From Aquilaria yunnanensis (Eukaryota > Streptophyta > Magnoliopsida > Malvales > Thymelaeaceae), in assembly GCA_039654915.1 (NCBI GenBank), contig CM077597.1, positions 35,376,001 to 35,440,000 on the forward strand: a stretch of DNA of 64,000 bases, given 5' to 3'. The notes beneath the pieces were generated by a model. That model saw only the letters and a list, made by a program, of their open reading frames with translations, searched no databases and had not been told where the DNA came from. The position numbers and the translations under genes are program-made. Below, one piece after another: positions 1 through 9,759 of the stretch (position 1 is the first letter of the stretch; every line of letters starts with the position of its first letter).

Positions 1-1967
1 TTGGCGGCAAGCAGCTCCTTTACTTGGTCGCCGAGGTCGGAAATCTTCCGGGAGGAGTCCTTTTCAAGTTCTTCTCTTTTCTTCGAGAACTCCTCCCGAA
101 CGGCAGCAAGTTGCTGAGAACAATCCGCTGTCAGCTGCTGGTTGCTGGCGATCACCTTCGCAAGCGAAGCCTTCGCTTCAGTGAGTTCCCGCGAAGTCGC
201 ATCCTTGGAGGCAGCCTGTCTGGCCACCCGAACTCGGAGATAACCAGCGTACTCCAGCAGCTACGGCAAGGCAAAAGTCCAGGTTAGTACAAGTCTAAAC
301 ACTTAGAAAATTGAGGAAAAAAGTGTAAAGACTATACCTGAGCAGCATGCTCGGTGACTTTTGCGGTGAGGGTATTATCCCCCGGGTGAGCCGCCGCAAT
401 GGCCCGGAAGGAGGCATCAGTGGTCATCCCCTTCCAAATCTCTTTGGTCATCTTCGGACAATCGTCGGAGAACAGATTCATATCCTCCGTAATTGTCCAA
501 AAGGGCTCCAAGGGGATCTTCCCCTCAGGGATTGTGGCATCACGCAGGGCCCGTTTCCTCTCATGAATGGCCCTCCAGCCAACAGTAAGAGGCTCCCCTG
601 AAAGTGAGAAGGAAGTTAGGAGCAAAAGAAAAATTCGCGAAAGGAAAAGGAGCTGAACTTCGGCTAAAGACATACCTGGAGGAACCTCGGAGACAGTGTC
701 CTCGGAATCCTCGGGCCCCTCGGAAGAAAGACCCTTACCCTTCTGCCGGTACCGCTCCTCGGCGGTGGGTACTTCTACCACTACAGTGTTTCTGGGGGCC
801 TCGAGGTCGGGAAGAGGCACCTCGGCGGAAGTAGCGGGGACCTCGGCCGGTGGAATTTCAACAAGACCAGCGTCTTCGCCAGCTTCTTCTTCCAAAAGCT
901 CTGGCTGAGGAGACTGGAGAGTTTTCCTAACTCGCTTCGCCGAGGGTCCCGCCCCTGTCGTCTTCCTTCTTCGGGAAGCCGCCTTCTTTGTCTGCTCCCC
1001 CTTCTCCACCTGGCCAGAAAAGAGGGCCTTGTAATAAGCGGCAGCCCCATCGCCCATCTCTGAAAAAGAGAAGAAATATCAGCGTAAGTCCGAGGAAAAA
1101 GTATAAAGGGATGGAAGATTACTCACTTTCGGCAAAAGTTTCGAAAGAAGTCTCCCCCTTAAGGAGCTTGACCAGCCAGGAGTCTTTCCCGGCGATGGCG
1201 GGAGCGGGCATATTGAGGTCAGTCACGTGCTCCTTAACCACTTTCAGCTCCCGAAGGACTTCTTCGGTCATCAACCTCCAGTTGATAGGAAAGGGGTAAA
1301 GAGCACGAGGAGAGACCTCGGGAGCCCAGTCAGCGACTGCCCGAATGCGGGCGTCGAAATCCGCGAACACGGAAGCCAACGGTGGGGTCAGCAGCATCCT
1401 CGGATCGACGACGTCTGCGTTCAGCACTCCCTGAGCCCACCTGGTCGGGACATCAGACCAGTTCTTATCCACCTTGAGGAAAAAGAACTTAGGCTGCCAC
1501 CCCCGCCAGCTGTCCTTCGTGTCGAAGGTGAAGGTGAATTTTTTGCTCCCGGATCCCCGAGGTAGCAGGAAATAGAAGCCACCCTTCGGGACCACATAGA
1601 GCTTGTAGTACTGCATGAAAATAATGAAGTGGGGCTCTATCCCGAACACGCCACACATGCAGAGGTAGGCGTTAAAGTAGCAGTACGCGTTCGGGGGAAG
1701 CTGGTTCACAGCAATGCCATGGAATTGGCAGAACTCGCAAACCACCTTCGGGGGAGGATACCGAAGACCGGCCTTCAGTTGGGCTCGGAAGACGGTAACC
1801 TCGTCGCCACGGTTTGAAAAAGCAAAATGGCTAGAACGAGGCAGTCTGGTCACAGCGTAAGACGGAAGAAAGAATTTTTTCTTCCACCTCTCTAGTTTTT
1901 CGGGGGTGGTACAGCAAGGATGGGCCAGAAGAGGTTTCCAGCTCTCGGGAACAGGCATCGCAGACAT
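1..1967 (-). CDS. Antisense accessory gene of an LTR retrotransposon, putative gypsy-type transposon (Transposase_28-like) domain, four exons, 3' end outside window
   Basis: Seen: four exons on the minus strand, 1967-1127, 1059-676, 597-338 and 260-1, join with matching codon phase across three short GT-AG introns. The true ATG is at 1967-1965. Exon 1 (281 residues) is a globular domain rich in aromatics, with FRAQLKAGLRYPPP near residue 60 and FGIEPHFIIF near residue 110. This pattern resembles the Pfam putative gypsy type transposon domain (PF04195). Exon 2 is acidic, Pro/Glu-rich and low complexity. Exons 3-4 turn into an alanine/glutamate/lysine-rich coiled coil that runs off the window. 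Context: a polypurine tract and LTR on the opposite (+) strand lie upstream of the gene, so it is antisense to its host element. Antisense extra reading frames near the 3' LTR are known in Tat-lineage gypsy elements; their function is not established. No in-frame stop is seen inside the exons. Domain name is recalled, not searched. Confidence 0.7.
261..337 (-). other. Intron 3 of the antisense gene
   Basis: Donor CTCAG|GTATAG begins at 337; acceptor TTGCCGTAG ends at 261 after a pyrimidine-rich run. Splicing joins ...HAAQ to LLEYAGYLRVR in phase 0 and continues the coiled coil. Confidence 0.7.
598..675 (-). other. Intron 2 of the antisense gene
   Basis: Donor CCAG|GTATGT begins at 675 and acceptor TTTCAG ends at 598. 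The 78-base intron is a multiple of three and has no stop, so it can also be read through. Its translation is a leucine/phenylalanine-rich stretch unlike the acidic sequence on either side, which supports splicing. Confidence 0.7.
1060..1126 (-). other. Intron 1 of the antisense gene
   Basis: The donor reads AAAG|TGAGT with the intron taken from GTGAGT at 1126, and the acceptor is TTTTTCAG ending at 1060. Removing 67 bases joins exon 1 (phase 1, ends GAA A) to AG ATG GGC, keeping the frame open. Without splicing the frame stops at once (TGA GTA, or TAA in the ORF frame). Confidence 0.7.
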
Positions 1968-2242
1968 GAAAAAGAGTTTGAGATGGAAAAGAAAATAGTT
2001 TCCAGAAAAAACTCAGAAGACGAGTTTGGAAAAAACAACAGTTTTCCAGAAAAACTCAGAAAAACAGAGGAATCAAGTACTCTGGAAATCAAAACCCACC
2101 AAAAGATTTGCCGGAGGACGCCGTTGTGAAAGTTGGTAGGAAAAAGCTCTGATTAAAGAAGCTCCGCCACAGAAAGCAAGATAAAACGCAAGAACAGAGG
2201 GCAGAGCAGAAAAACAGTAAGTGGGACTTATGATAGAATGGG

Positions 2243-2252
2243 CTATTTATAG
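2243..2252 (-). promoter_or_regulatory. TATA box of the antisense gene
   Basis: Read on the minus strand this is CTATAAATAG, a consensus plant TATA box. It lies about 275 bases upstream of the ATG at 1967, leaving room for a 5' leader of roughly 250 bases. It points away from the + strand LTR, so it would drive only the antisense gene. Confidence 0.6.
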
Positions 2253-2381
2253 GCCAAAGGTGGGTAACCGAAAGAACATCATAAGTACCCATTGGAGGCG
2301 AACCGTCGCCGTAACTGCCCGCTGCACCCGAAAAGGCGCGCCCTCTGTAAATGACGCGCCTCTCCTCCAATGGCAAGAAGC

Positions 2382-2469
2382 CACGTGTCAACCGCTGCGC
2401 AGAAATGGGGGACGTGCCTCCCCAAACGTGCCTGGAAAACCGGGACACGCCTCCTGATTGGGACACGTC
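2382..2469 (-). promoter_or_regulatory. G-box / ABRE-like ACGTGTC motifs upstream of the antisense TATA box
   Basis: A CACGTG palindrome at 2382-2387 (part of CCACGTGTCA) and a GACACGTC at 2462-2469 (GACGTGTCC on the minus strand) lie about 130-215 bases upstream of the TATA box. ACGTGTC cores are known bZIP/ABA-type binding motifs in plants. Several similar GACACG/GACGCG words surround them. Regulation is inferred from motifs only. The same CACGTG word also occurs in the LTR at 3321-3326. Confidence 0.3.
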
Positions 2470-2553
2470 GTTTGACATCCCTGAGAAATGGAGACGCGCC
2501 GCTCAGTCTGACACGCTTGGCCATCAGACCTGCAGAAATAAAAAAGCAGGCCA

Positions 2554-2715
2554 CCTCGAGGACACCAAGAGACAGGCTATGGCTGAACAGCCCATGACTT
2601 TTGGGCAAGAGGTGTATCTTCGGTACGGGCTTTGCCTCGGAGACACCAAAGAATAGGCCAAGGCCGAACAGCCCAGACCCTCGGGCAAAAGGTGCGACCT
2701 CGGAACAGGTTATGC
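2554..2715. repeat. Two-copy tandem repeat, period 81 bp
   Basis: CCTCGAGGACACCAAGAGAC at 2554 recurs as CCTCGGAGACACCAAAGAAT at 2635. GAACAGCCCA and GGGCAA.AGGTG recur at the same 81-base offset. The copies are clearly diverged. They sit between the antisense promoter and the polypurine tract. Confidence 0.6.
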
Positions 2716-2781
2716 TTCCCAACAAGACTCCCAACGGCAACCTCGGAAAGAGATGCAAACCGAAGTCTTCACTTCGGCTTT

Positions 2782-2794
2782 CCAGAGGGGGGCA
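2782..2794 (+). other. Polypurine tract before the 3' LTR
   Basis: CCAGAGGGGGGCA stands directly before TGTGATAGCC. A G-rich purine run next to an LTR-type TG start is the primer site for plus-strand DNA synthesis, and it fixes this element's orientation as +. Confidence 0.65.
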
Positions 2795-3625
2795 TGTGAT
2801 AGCCAAAGGCTGTCGCCTCAATCTGGCCGAATACCCTGCCATAACAACGGCCAGAAGAACGGGCGCTTCCCGGGAATAGGTGGAATCATGCACCTCGGGA
2901 GATAGCCTGAGAGCTCCGAGCCTCGGCACGCCAGTAAAACTTGAGGACTCCATTCGCCCCCCAAGGTTGTGAACAACGCGCCTTCGGAAAAGTGGCACCA
3001 GACATTGCTGCCCGAATATGATATCCCCGAAGGCGGAACCCCCTGGAACTGGGAACCCCCGAACTGAGGGTAGGCTTCCCGAAGAGGCTCTGTCCGAACT
3101 AGAGGACGACCTCGCCCAGGGACCCCGGGAGTACGGCAGGCGCATTTAAGGAAGCATTTAAGGAAGCCTCTGACACGTCCCACCACAGACGTAAAAAGTC
3201 GCCCTGACGCGCAGACGCCATCAGAATCATATCATGGCCCGTCTCAGCACAAGGCTCGAGGCCATCTAGTTACCAACTATCTGTCCCCTACGCCCAGACG
3301 TTCAGGAGCATCCGACCGCACACGTGTCATGATCTGAACGGGCTAGGTATTCCTATATATACAGGAAATAAATACTTGACAGGAGGTTGGCAGGCCGGAG
3401 ATACAGCTCCCATACTCTGAGAAAAGACCAGGCGAGACTTTTCTGCCTTTCTCTTTGAGCTAGTGACTTTCTCCTTCTTCCGGCCACCACTGACTTGGGC
3501 GTCGGAGGCTCCCCCCCCGGAAAAACACTCCGGGGGCCTCCTAACCCTGTTTCCCAGTTTTCCAGGTACTCTCCTAGAGGCGATCCACCTTCCAGGCGTT
3601 CTTCCTCCTAGAAGTCTCCTCAACA
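2795..3625 (+). mobile_element. 3' LTR of a GC-rich gypsy-type retrotransposon
   Basis: The LTR starts TGTGATAGCC right after the polypurine tract. It contains a TATA box (3353-3362) and an AATAAA at 3367-3372, the usual U3/R order. The best right end is ...CTCAACA at about 3625, because TG...CA termini are expected, but no second LTR is in the window to confirm it. The region is CG-rich, unlike everything after ~3690. The short stretch 3626-3690 may be flank. Confidence 0.55.
3353..3362 (+). promoter_or_regulatory. LTR TATA box
   Basis: CTATATATAC lies in the second half of the LTR, followed within 10 bases by AATAAA. This spacing is normal for a plant LTR promoter / polyadenylation region. 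Confidence 0.5.
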
Positions 3626-3689
3626 GTCATCATGACTCACAACGATGAGGCCCTGGGCCATCACCCTACCAACTCGACTAAGCTTAATT

Positions 3690-4167
3690 TATTGTTTTCT
3701 TGTCCTTAACCCTTAAGTTCTCAGTGGCTTCAATTTAGCCACTAACACTCACCCAAAGACATCCCTCCTTTGTCCTAAAGGATACCCAAAAGCCTCTTAC
3801 ACTTAGCCTCTTGGACACATGAGCCATTTAAGGCGCAAATGGCACATTTGAGCACTTAGTGCAACTTTTCCTTCACTAGATGGTTTTAATAACTAGAATA
3901 ACTTATGGTCTTGAATTAACCAGTAAAAATTCATTACATGATCCTAATGTCATCAAAATTATATTCATGCCATTTACTTTGGCAACAATTACCATTTTTC
4001 CCTTTTTGACTCTTAGGTGCCAAATCACACTTAGGAACTCATCTTTACTTCACTTAGCTTGTCTTTCTCACTTAACAAGGTGCTAACTTGAGGTGCTTAA
4101 GTGAAAACACTTAAATAAAATATAGTTACCTGGTCAAAGCAAGTTGTTAACTAGGAAAGTCATCACA
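3690..4167 (-). repeat. Fragment of a chromovirus-type long LTR (family V)
   Basis: On the minus strand it starts TGTGATGACTTTCCTAG. The fragment parallels 56250-56649: shared words include AACTTATGGTCTT, TGCACTTAGGAACTCATC (approximately) and the CTAGGAAAG end. No coding sequence is seen. It is cut at about 3690, near the GC-rich element, and followed by 12 bases before the next LTR. Confidence 0.55.
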
Positions 4168-4179
4168 GGGCGTAACAGG

Positions 4180-7100
4180 TGTTGCCACCTCACAAAAATG
4201 GGAGAATTACAAAGTGTGGCATAATGGAAAAAAACCATTATATTGTGTAACTCTAATCATAGTGATTGAAGTGTGGGGGGGCTAAAAGGCATAATCAACA
4301 GCTCCTTAAAAGTATTCCACGTTGGTAACTTGGCCCCCAAGAAAAGCCTTAAGGATTGCTTGTTTGTCAAGCAACCTATGGACCTTTTTTGTAAGGTTTT
4401 AATGGTCCAGGTACTTAATTGCAAAACTCTCAAGAAAGATCTTTGGAGAGTTGTGCGAAGGATTTGAATGGTATGAAAATGCTATTGGAGGACCAAATTG
4501 CTTATGGAAGACAGGTGTGGGCAAAGAAAACACAACAAAAAAGGGCTAAAGGACCTAAGTGTCCTAGTGTAGACCATTGGTTATTTATGCTTTTGGCTTG
4601 AGTTAAATGGAGAAATTTTGGGGTCAACTATGGGCCAAATATGGACCAAATGTGGGTCAAATGTGGGCCAAATGTGGGCCAAGAAATTAAGCATAATAAG
4701 CCAAGGTTTTGTAGCAAGGAAAAAGACATAAAGAAAGGTTAAGCTTGTTAAGTGTGTTTTGTGCCCTTAAGCTCATTTAAGCCCATTTAAGTGGCCAACT
4801 CACTTATCTCTCTCCCATTTTCGCCCTTCTCTAGCCCAAGAACATAGCTGCGCTTCCTCCATAGCCACCACACCTTCAAACTTTCAATTGATTGTAATTG
4901 AAGGCAGAAGGAAGCAATTGGAAGCAAACTAGAGCTATTGCTTGGATACTTCAAGGTTCAAGCTTGATTTTTGGCCTACCCACTTTGGTAAGGGTTCTCT
5001 TGCTCTCATGGGATATTTTCTATATTTTTAAGCAACCATGGATCTAGGGCTAAGTTTGGAAGAGAGCCATAGCTTAATGAATCAAGCTTAGTGAGGGGGG
5101 TGCACTTAGTGAAGGTTTTGTGACTTAGTGTGAAGTGCACAATGATGGCAGAGAATTTAAGAGTTTCTAGAGCCCAAATTTAGTACTAACTAGTGTTAAA
5201 ATCCTCCTAAGACCAGTCATTAGCTTGAAGAGGGCTGCCATTGTTACCCACTTTGGGGTAGTCCAGTTATGGTGCCAAAACTGTGCATTTTGACTCCCAG
5301 GATTGGTAATGTTCTGTAGGCCATCAGAATACTACCCTTAGTGTGCATACCCAAGTGGCCCTCTTGGGCACTATGTAAATACATGCATATTGGTCCAACC
5401 ATCACACACATATTCACATTTCATGCACACCAAGGCAGCAAAGAAGGAAAACACTAGCACAAGTCTTAGTTTTGGCTTCCACACATTAGGCAATCTTGTT
5501 AAGTTCTAGTGGCCAGCTACTGCACTTGTAACTTCCACTAATAAACTGTATCATTATACCCTCATAGCCCCATATTTTATTTGCTCCATTATCAAGTAGA
5601 GACTTAGATCAAACCAAGGAATTTTGTTTTACATCAATAGCCCACCTATGGACCAAGTTATGGATTTTTGAAGTTGGTTACAAAATTCTGACTAAATGAA
5701 CAGTAACTCATCCAAGTTTGAAACATCATATATTTTTCTACAGGGATCTAACTCCATAAATTCCAAATCCCAGTTAACCCTCTAGATGTCCTCTAGATGT
5801 GGTCAAAATTTCATAGCAAGATTCATTCTACACAGGGAGATATTAAACTTTAGGTACATGGTCGAAATTCTGCCAAATTTTGGACCATTTTGCCCATACA
5901 ATTTTTCCAAACCATGCAAACACTTCATTCACAAGGGGAAATCCCTCCAAGGCTATCCCGTATATGTAATTACACATAGGAATTACATTCCCTTTCTTTT
6001 AAAAACTTTATGTGGCCAAACAGAATTTACAAGTAAGCAGCCCATCATTCATACTTAGGCAGCTTTGCACCACATCACTTACATAGCCAAAACATTGCTC
6101 AAATGTTCACATACTTGTATCATTTTACATACACTACATGTACATGCATACATGCACTAAAATATGGTCTTAAATCAGCTAAATACACACCCTAGGTTAC
6201 AGGAGTTCCTGAGATACAATGGACTCCAGAAACAGGATGCTGGACAGCTGCTGCACAACACAATAAGTACCACCATTAAAAATACAAAATGTGCTCCTAA
6301 AATCACAAAAATTTCCAGATCACAAATAGACATATTTTAGTTCATGTACCTTAAATTTCAGATCAAAACTCAAACCAAAAAGGTTAGTTTGAAGGTGATA
6401 TTTCAGCTGGACCTGGAAATGACAGAATTGAGGGGAGTAAGTTTCATTGAGAAACTTCATAAGGGTAACACTTGGTTTCTTAAGGTAATGTGATCCTCAT
6501 TAAAACCTGCATTCAAAGACACTAAAACACAAAAACCAGAATGCATATATACAAGATATAGCAACCAAATGCAGCAGCCAAACACAACCAACAAACACAT
6601 GAAATGTTGCAGCAACATATTCCATAGGTTAGTCCATAAAACACATAATAAACATAATCAAATCACTATGGCAGCCCTCCTCAAGCTAATGCTTGGTCTT
6701 AGGAGGATTTTAACAGTAGTTAGTACTAAGTTTGGGCTCTAGAAACCCTCACTTTACTGCCATCTTTGTGCACTTCACACTAGGTCACAAGACCTTCAAT
6801 AAGTGCACTCCCCTCACTAAGCTTGGTTCATCAAGCTCATGGCTCTCTTCCAAGCTTAGCCCTAGCTCCATGGATATTTGAAAATTGCAGAAAACTGTCC
6901 ATGAGAGCAAGAGAACACTTACCAAAGTGGGTAGGCCGAAAATCAAGCTTGATCCTTGAAGTATGCAAGAAATAGCTCTAGTTTGCTTCCAATTGCTTCC
7001 TTTTGCCTTCAATTTCAATCAATTGCAAGTTTGAAGGTGTGGTGGCTATGGAGGAAGCATGGATGTGTTCTTGGGCTGGGGTAGGACAAAAATGAGTGAG

Positions 7101-8912
7101 GGATAAGTGATTTGGCCACTTAAATGGCCTTAAATGAGCTTAAGGGCACAAAGCACACTTAACAAGCTTAACCTTGCTTTATGTCATTTTCTTTCTCACT
7201 AATTATGGTTTCTTTGTCTTAAAATCATTGGTACACATGTGCCGAACATTTTTGACTAATTATCAATTCATGGCTGCCTCTCCCATGATGGGATAACCCC
7301 AAAATTCCATCCTTAGACTTAAGTCAAAAGCTTGAACACCTTAAGGTTTACACTAGGACATTTAGGTCCTTATTGCCTTTAGTGTTTCCTTTGTCCAAAC
7401 TTGTCTTCCATGAGCAATTTGGTCCTCCAATAGCACTTTCATACCATTCATATCCTTCCCATAACTCTCCAAGTCTCTTTCTTGAGAGTTTTGCAATTGA
7501 GTACCCGAATTTCCAAAACCTTACAAAAAAGTCCATAGGTTGCTTGAAAAACAAGCAATCCTTAAGGCTTTTCTTGGGTACCCAGTTACCAACTTGGAAC
7601 ACTTTTAAGGAGGTGTTGATCATGCCTTTTACCCCCCACACTTCAATCACTATGGTGAGAATTACACAATATAATGGTTTTTAGCCATTATGACACACTT
7701 GTAATTCTCCTATTTTGTGAGGTGGTAACAGCCATAATGATTTACTTAAGTTTATTGTATGTTTTATGGACTAAACTATGGTTTATGTTGCTGCTGCATT
7801 TCATGTGTTTGTTTGGTTGTGAATGGCTACTACATTTAGTCGCTATATCTTGTAGATATGGATTGTGGTTTTTTGTTTTTTTGTCTTTGAATGCAGGTTT
7901 TAATGAGGGTCACATTTCCTTAAGAAAGCAAGTGTTCCCCTTACTAAGTATCAAAATGAAACTCACTTCTCTCATTTCTGCCATTTCAGGTCTAGCAAAA
8001 AGATCACATTCAAACTAACCTTGGTCATTTGAGTTTTGCTCTGAAATTTCAAGTACATGAACTTTTGTGTGTCTAGTTATGATCTAGAAACTTTGGTGAT
8101 TTTAGGAGCACATTTCATATTTTTAGTGATGGTGCTTCTTGTGTTATGCGATAGCTGTCCAGCGTCTTATTTATAGAGTCCATTGTGTATCAGGAACTCC
8201 TGTAACTTAGGGCTTTCCCCTTGTGAATGAACTGTTTGCACACTTATGAAATTTTGTATGGGCAAAATGGTCATAAAGTGATCAGAATTTTGACACTGCA
8301 CTTAACGTTTTATATCTCCTGTGTGGAAGGAATCTTGGTATGAAATTGTGACCACACCTAGAGCACATCTAGAGGTTGAACTGGGATTTAGAATTTTTGG
8401 ATTTAAAGCCCTGTAGCCAAAGTTATCACATTGCAAAATTGGCTAAGTTATTGTTTATTTGGTCAAAATTTTGTAACCAACTTAAAAATTCCATAACTTG
8501 GTCCATAGGTGGGCTATTGATGTAAGACCAAATTCCTTGGTTTGATTAAAGAATCTACTTGAGAATGATGGAAATAAAATAGGGGGTTACATGGCTAGAT
8601 TAATACAATTTTTTGGAAGAAATTTCAGGTACAGTGGCAGGTCACTTACACTTAATAAGATTGCCTAATGTGTGGTAGCCAAGATTAAGACTTGTGCTAG
8701 TGTTTTCCTTCCTGGCTGCCATGGTGTGCATAAAATGTGAATATCTATGTAATGGTTGGACCAATCTGCATGCATTTACATAGTGCCCAAGAGGGCCATT
8801 ATGGTATGCACACTAAAGGTTTTGTTCTGATGGCCTACAGAACATACCGACCCTGGGAATTTTAAATGCACAATTTTGGCACCATAAATGGACTACCCTG
8901 GAGTGGGTAACA
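4180..8912 (+). mobile_element. Solo LTR, family A (interrupted by an inverted copy)
   Basis: The outer copy is 4180-5241 plus 7736-8912, about 2.24 kb, from TGTTGCCACC to GTGGGTAACA. It matches the start at 62883 and the reverse of 44788-47184. The two halves join exactly when the inner copy and one TSD copy are removed. No gag or pol is present. I see no TSD outside it (ACAGG versus ATAGA), so one end may be rearranged. It carries a likely intron: donor CACTTTG|GTAAGG near 4988, acceptor TTTGAATGCAG near 7895. Confidence 0.75.
5242..7730 (-). mobile_element. Solo LTR, family A, inserted in reverse orientation
   Basis: It runs 2489 bases from TGTTACCCAC to GGTGGTAACA and has the perfect 5-bp TSD GCCAT at 5237-5241 and 7731-7735. 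TG...CA ends with a 5-bp TSD are diagnostic of LTR retrotransposon integration, and the lack of internal genes makes it a solo LTR. The reverse strand matches the outer copy along its whole length. Short open frames inside have no ATG, or are broken in other copies, and are not called genes. Confidence 0.88.
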
Positions 8913-9494
8913 ATAGATGCGATAAAATACCTCTGGACTAGGGTGAAACCAAGTAGTGAGCCATGGGACTTGGAATGCATCCTTAGGAAGTGAAGTTGGC
9001 CTAGACACCCTATCGGCGACTTAAGAATAGGATTTGTGTAATGAGAATGATACGCAGCTAATCTATATTAGGTTTTACTCAATGGTCCTAGTTAATCACA
9101 ATCTCATTAAACCAGAGTAAAAGTAACATAGGCGAAGTTCTAGGGGGATTTGATTCTAAGCATGAGGTTTCTAATCATTGATTGTTTTAATTATTTTCCA
9201 CTGCCTACTAATAGTTAGTAGTTTATTTTCCTACATTATTTTAGTTTAGTTAGTTTATAGTAGTTAGTTAAACAATTCCTTTTAATTGCCAGTAAGATAA
9301 TAAGGAGATATCGAGTACAGTAGATAACCTACATTCTTAGGAAAAATGATCTTGGTTCTTGCCACTACTATGCTTTGATGATAGGTGCACTTGCCTATGA
9401 GTTCACAAATTTGTTTAAGTATAGAGAGATTTGATGTATACACACTATTTAACAGTGTAGTCGTAAAGGTCTGTTGTGAACCGCAAACGCACCA
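8913..9494 (+). mobile_element. Truncated 5' LTR of the Athila-type element
   Basis: It aligns with the right part of the LTRs at 27741-29101 and 30848-32248 (shared CTAGGGTGAAACC, CTAGACACCCTAT, GATAGGTGCACTTGCC). It ends ...ACGCACCA at 9494, next to the primer site. Its left part is missing: family A sequence directly abuts ATAGATGCGAT. Confidence 0.7.
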
Positions 9495-9500
9495 AGTTTT

Positions 9501-9518
9501 TAGCACTATTACTTGGGA
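9501..9518 (+). other. Decayed primer binding site (tRNA-Asp type)
   Basis: TAGCACTATTACTTGGGA lines up with the Athila/Tat primer site TGGCGCCGTTGCCGGGGA, matching 11 of 18 bases. Six of the seven differences are C-to-T or G-to-A. It lies six bases after the LTR end, where the primer site is expected. Confidence 0.6.
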
Positions 9519-9759
9519 GCATATGTCGAGTTTGCTGCTTGAAATTAATCTTCATTAATCTTCATTAATCTAGCCATTGATTTTATTGTAGTATTTTTCA
9601 ATGAATTTTTATTTATTTTTAGTTTTTTGATTTCTTCTTCTTTTCCTACAAAAATTTTGGTGTATGACTTGTAGCCATCCCAATGAAGTAGATGAAGCAG
9701 ATTTGAAAATTGAAAAAACCTTAATGAAACTCTTATCTTTTAGAGGTCTCGAGCCATAG

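Noticed and set aside
332..1299. Plus-strand frames over the first 1.3 kb
   Set aside because: They are shadows of the GC-rich antisense gene, whose exons join in phase and carry the recognisable domain.
6785..7018. 77-codon frame shared with 63595-63828
   Set aside because: It lacks an ATG, spans the predicted splice donor, and is broken by a stop in the copy at 4180. Best read as LTR sequence.
7348..7650. Recurrent LTR frame with MINTSLKVFQVGN in family A copies
   Set aside because: It is open for about 100 codons in one copy, but the copy at 62883 has a one-base deletion in it and the others are shortened. Similarity follows the LTR nucleotides, not protein conservation.
4180..7730. Apparent DNA transposon with ~1 kb terminal inverted repeats
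   Set aside because: The inverted arms are explained by an LTR inserted in reverse into another copy of itself, with TSD GCCAT and TG...CA ends.
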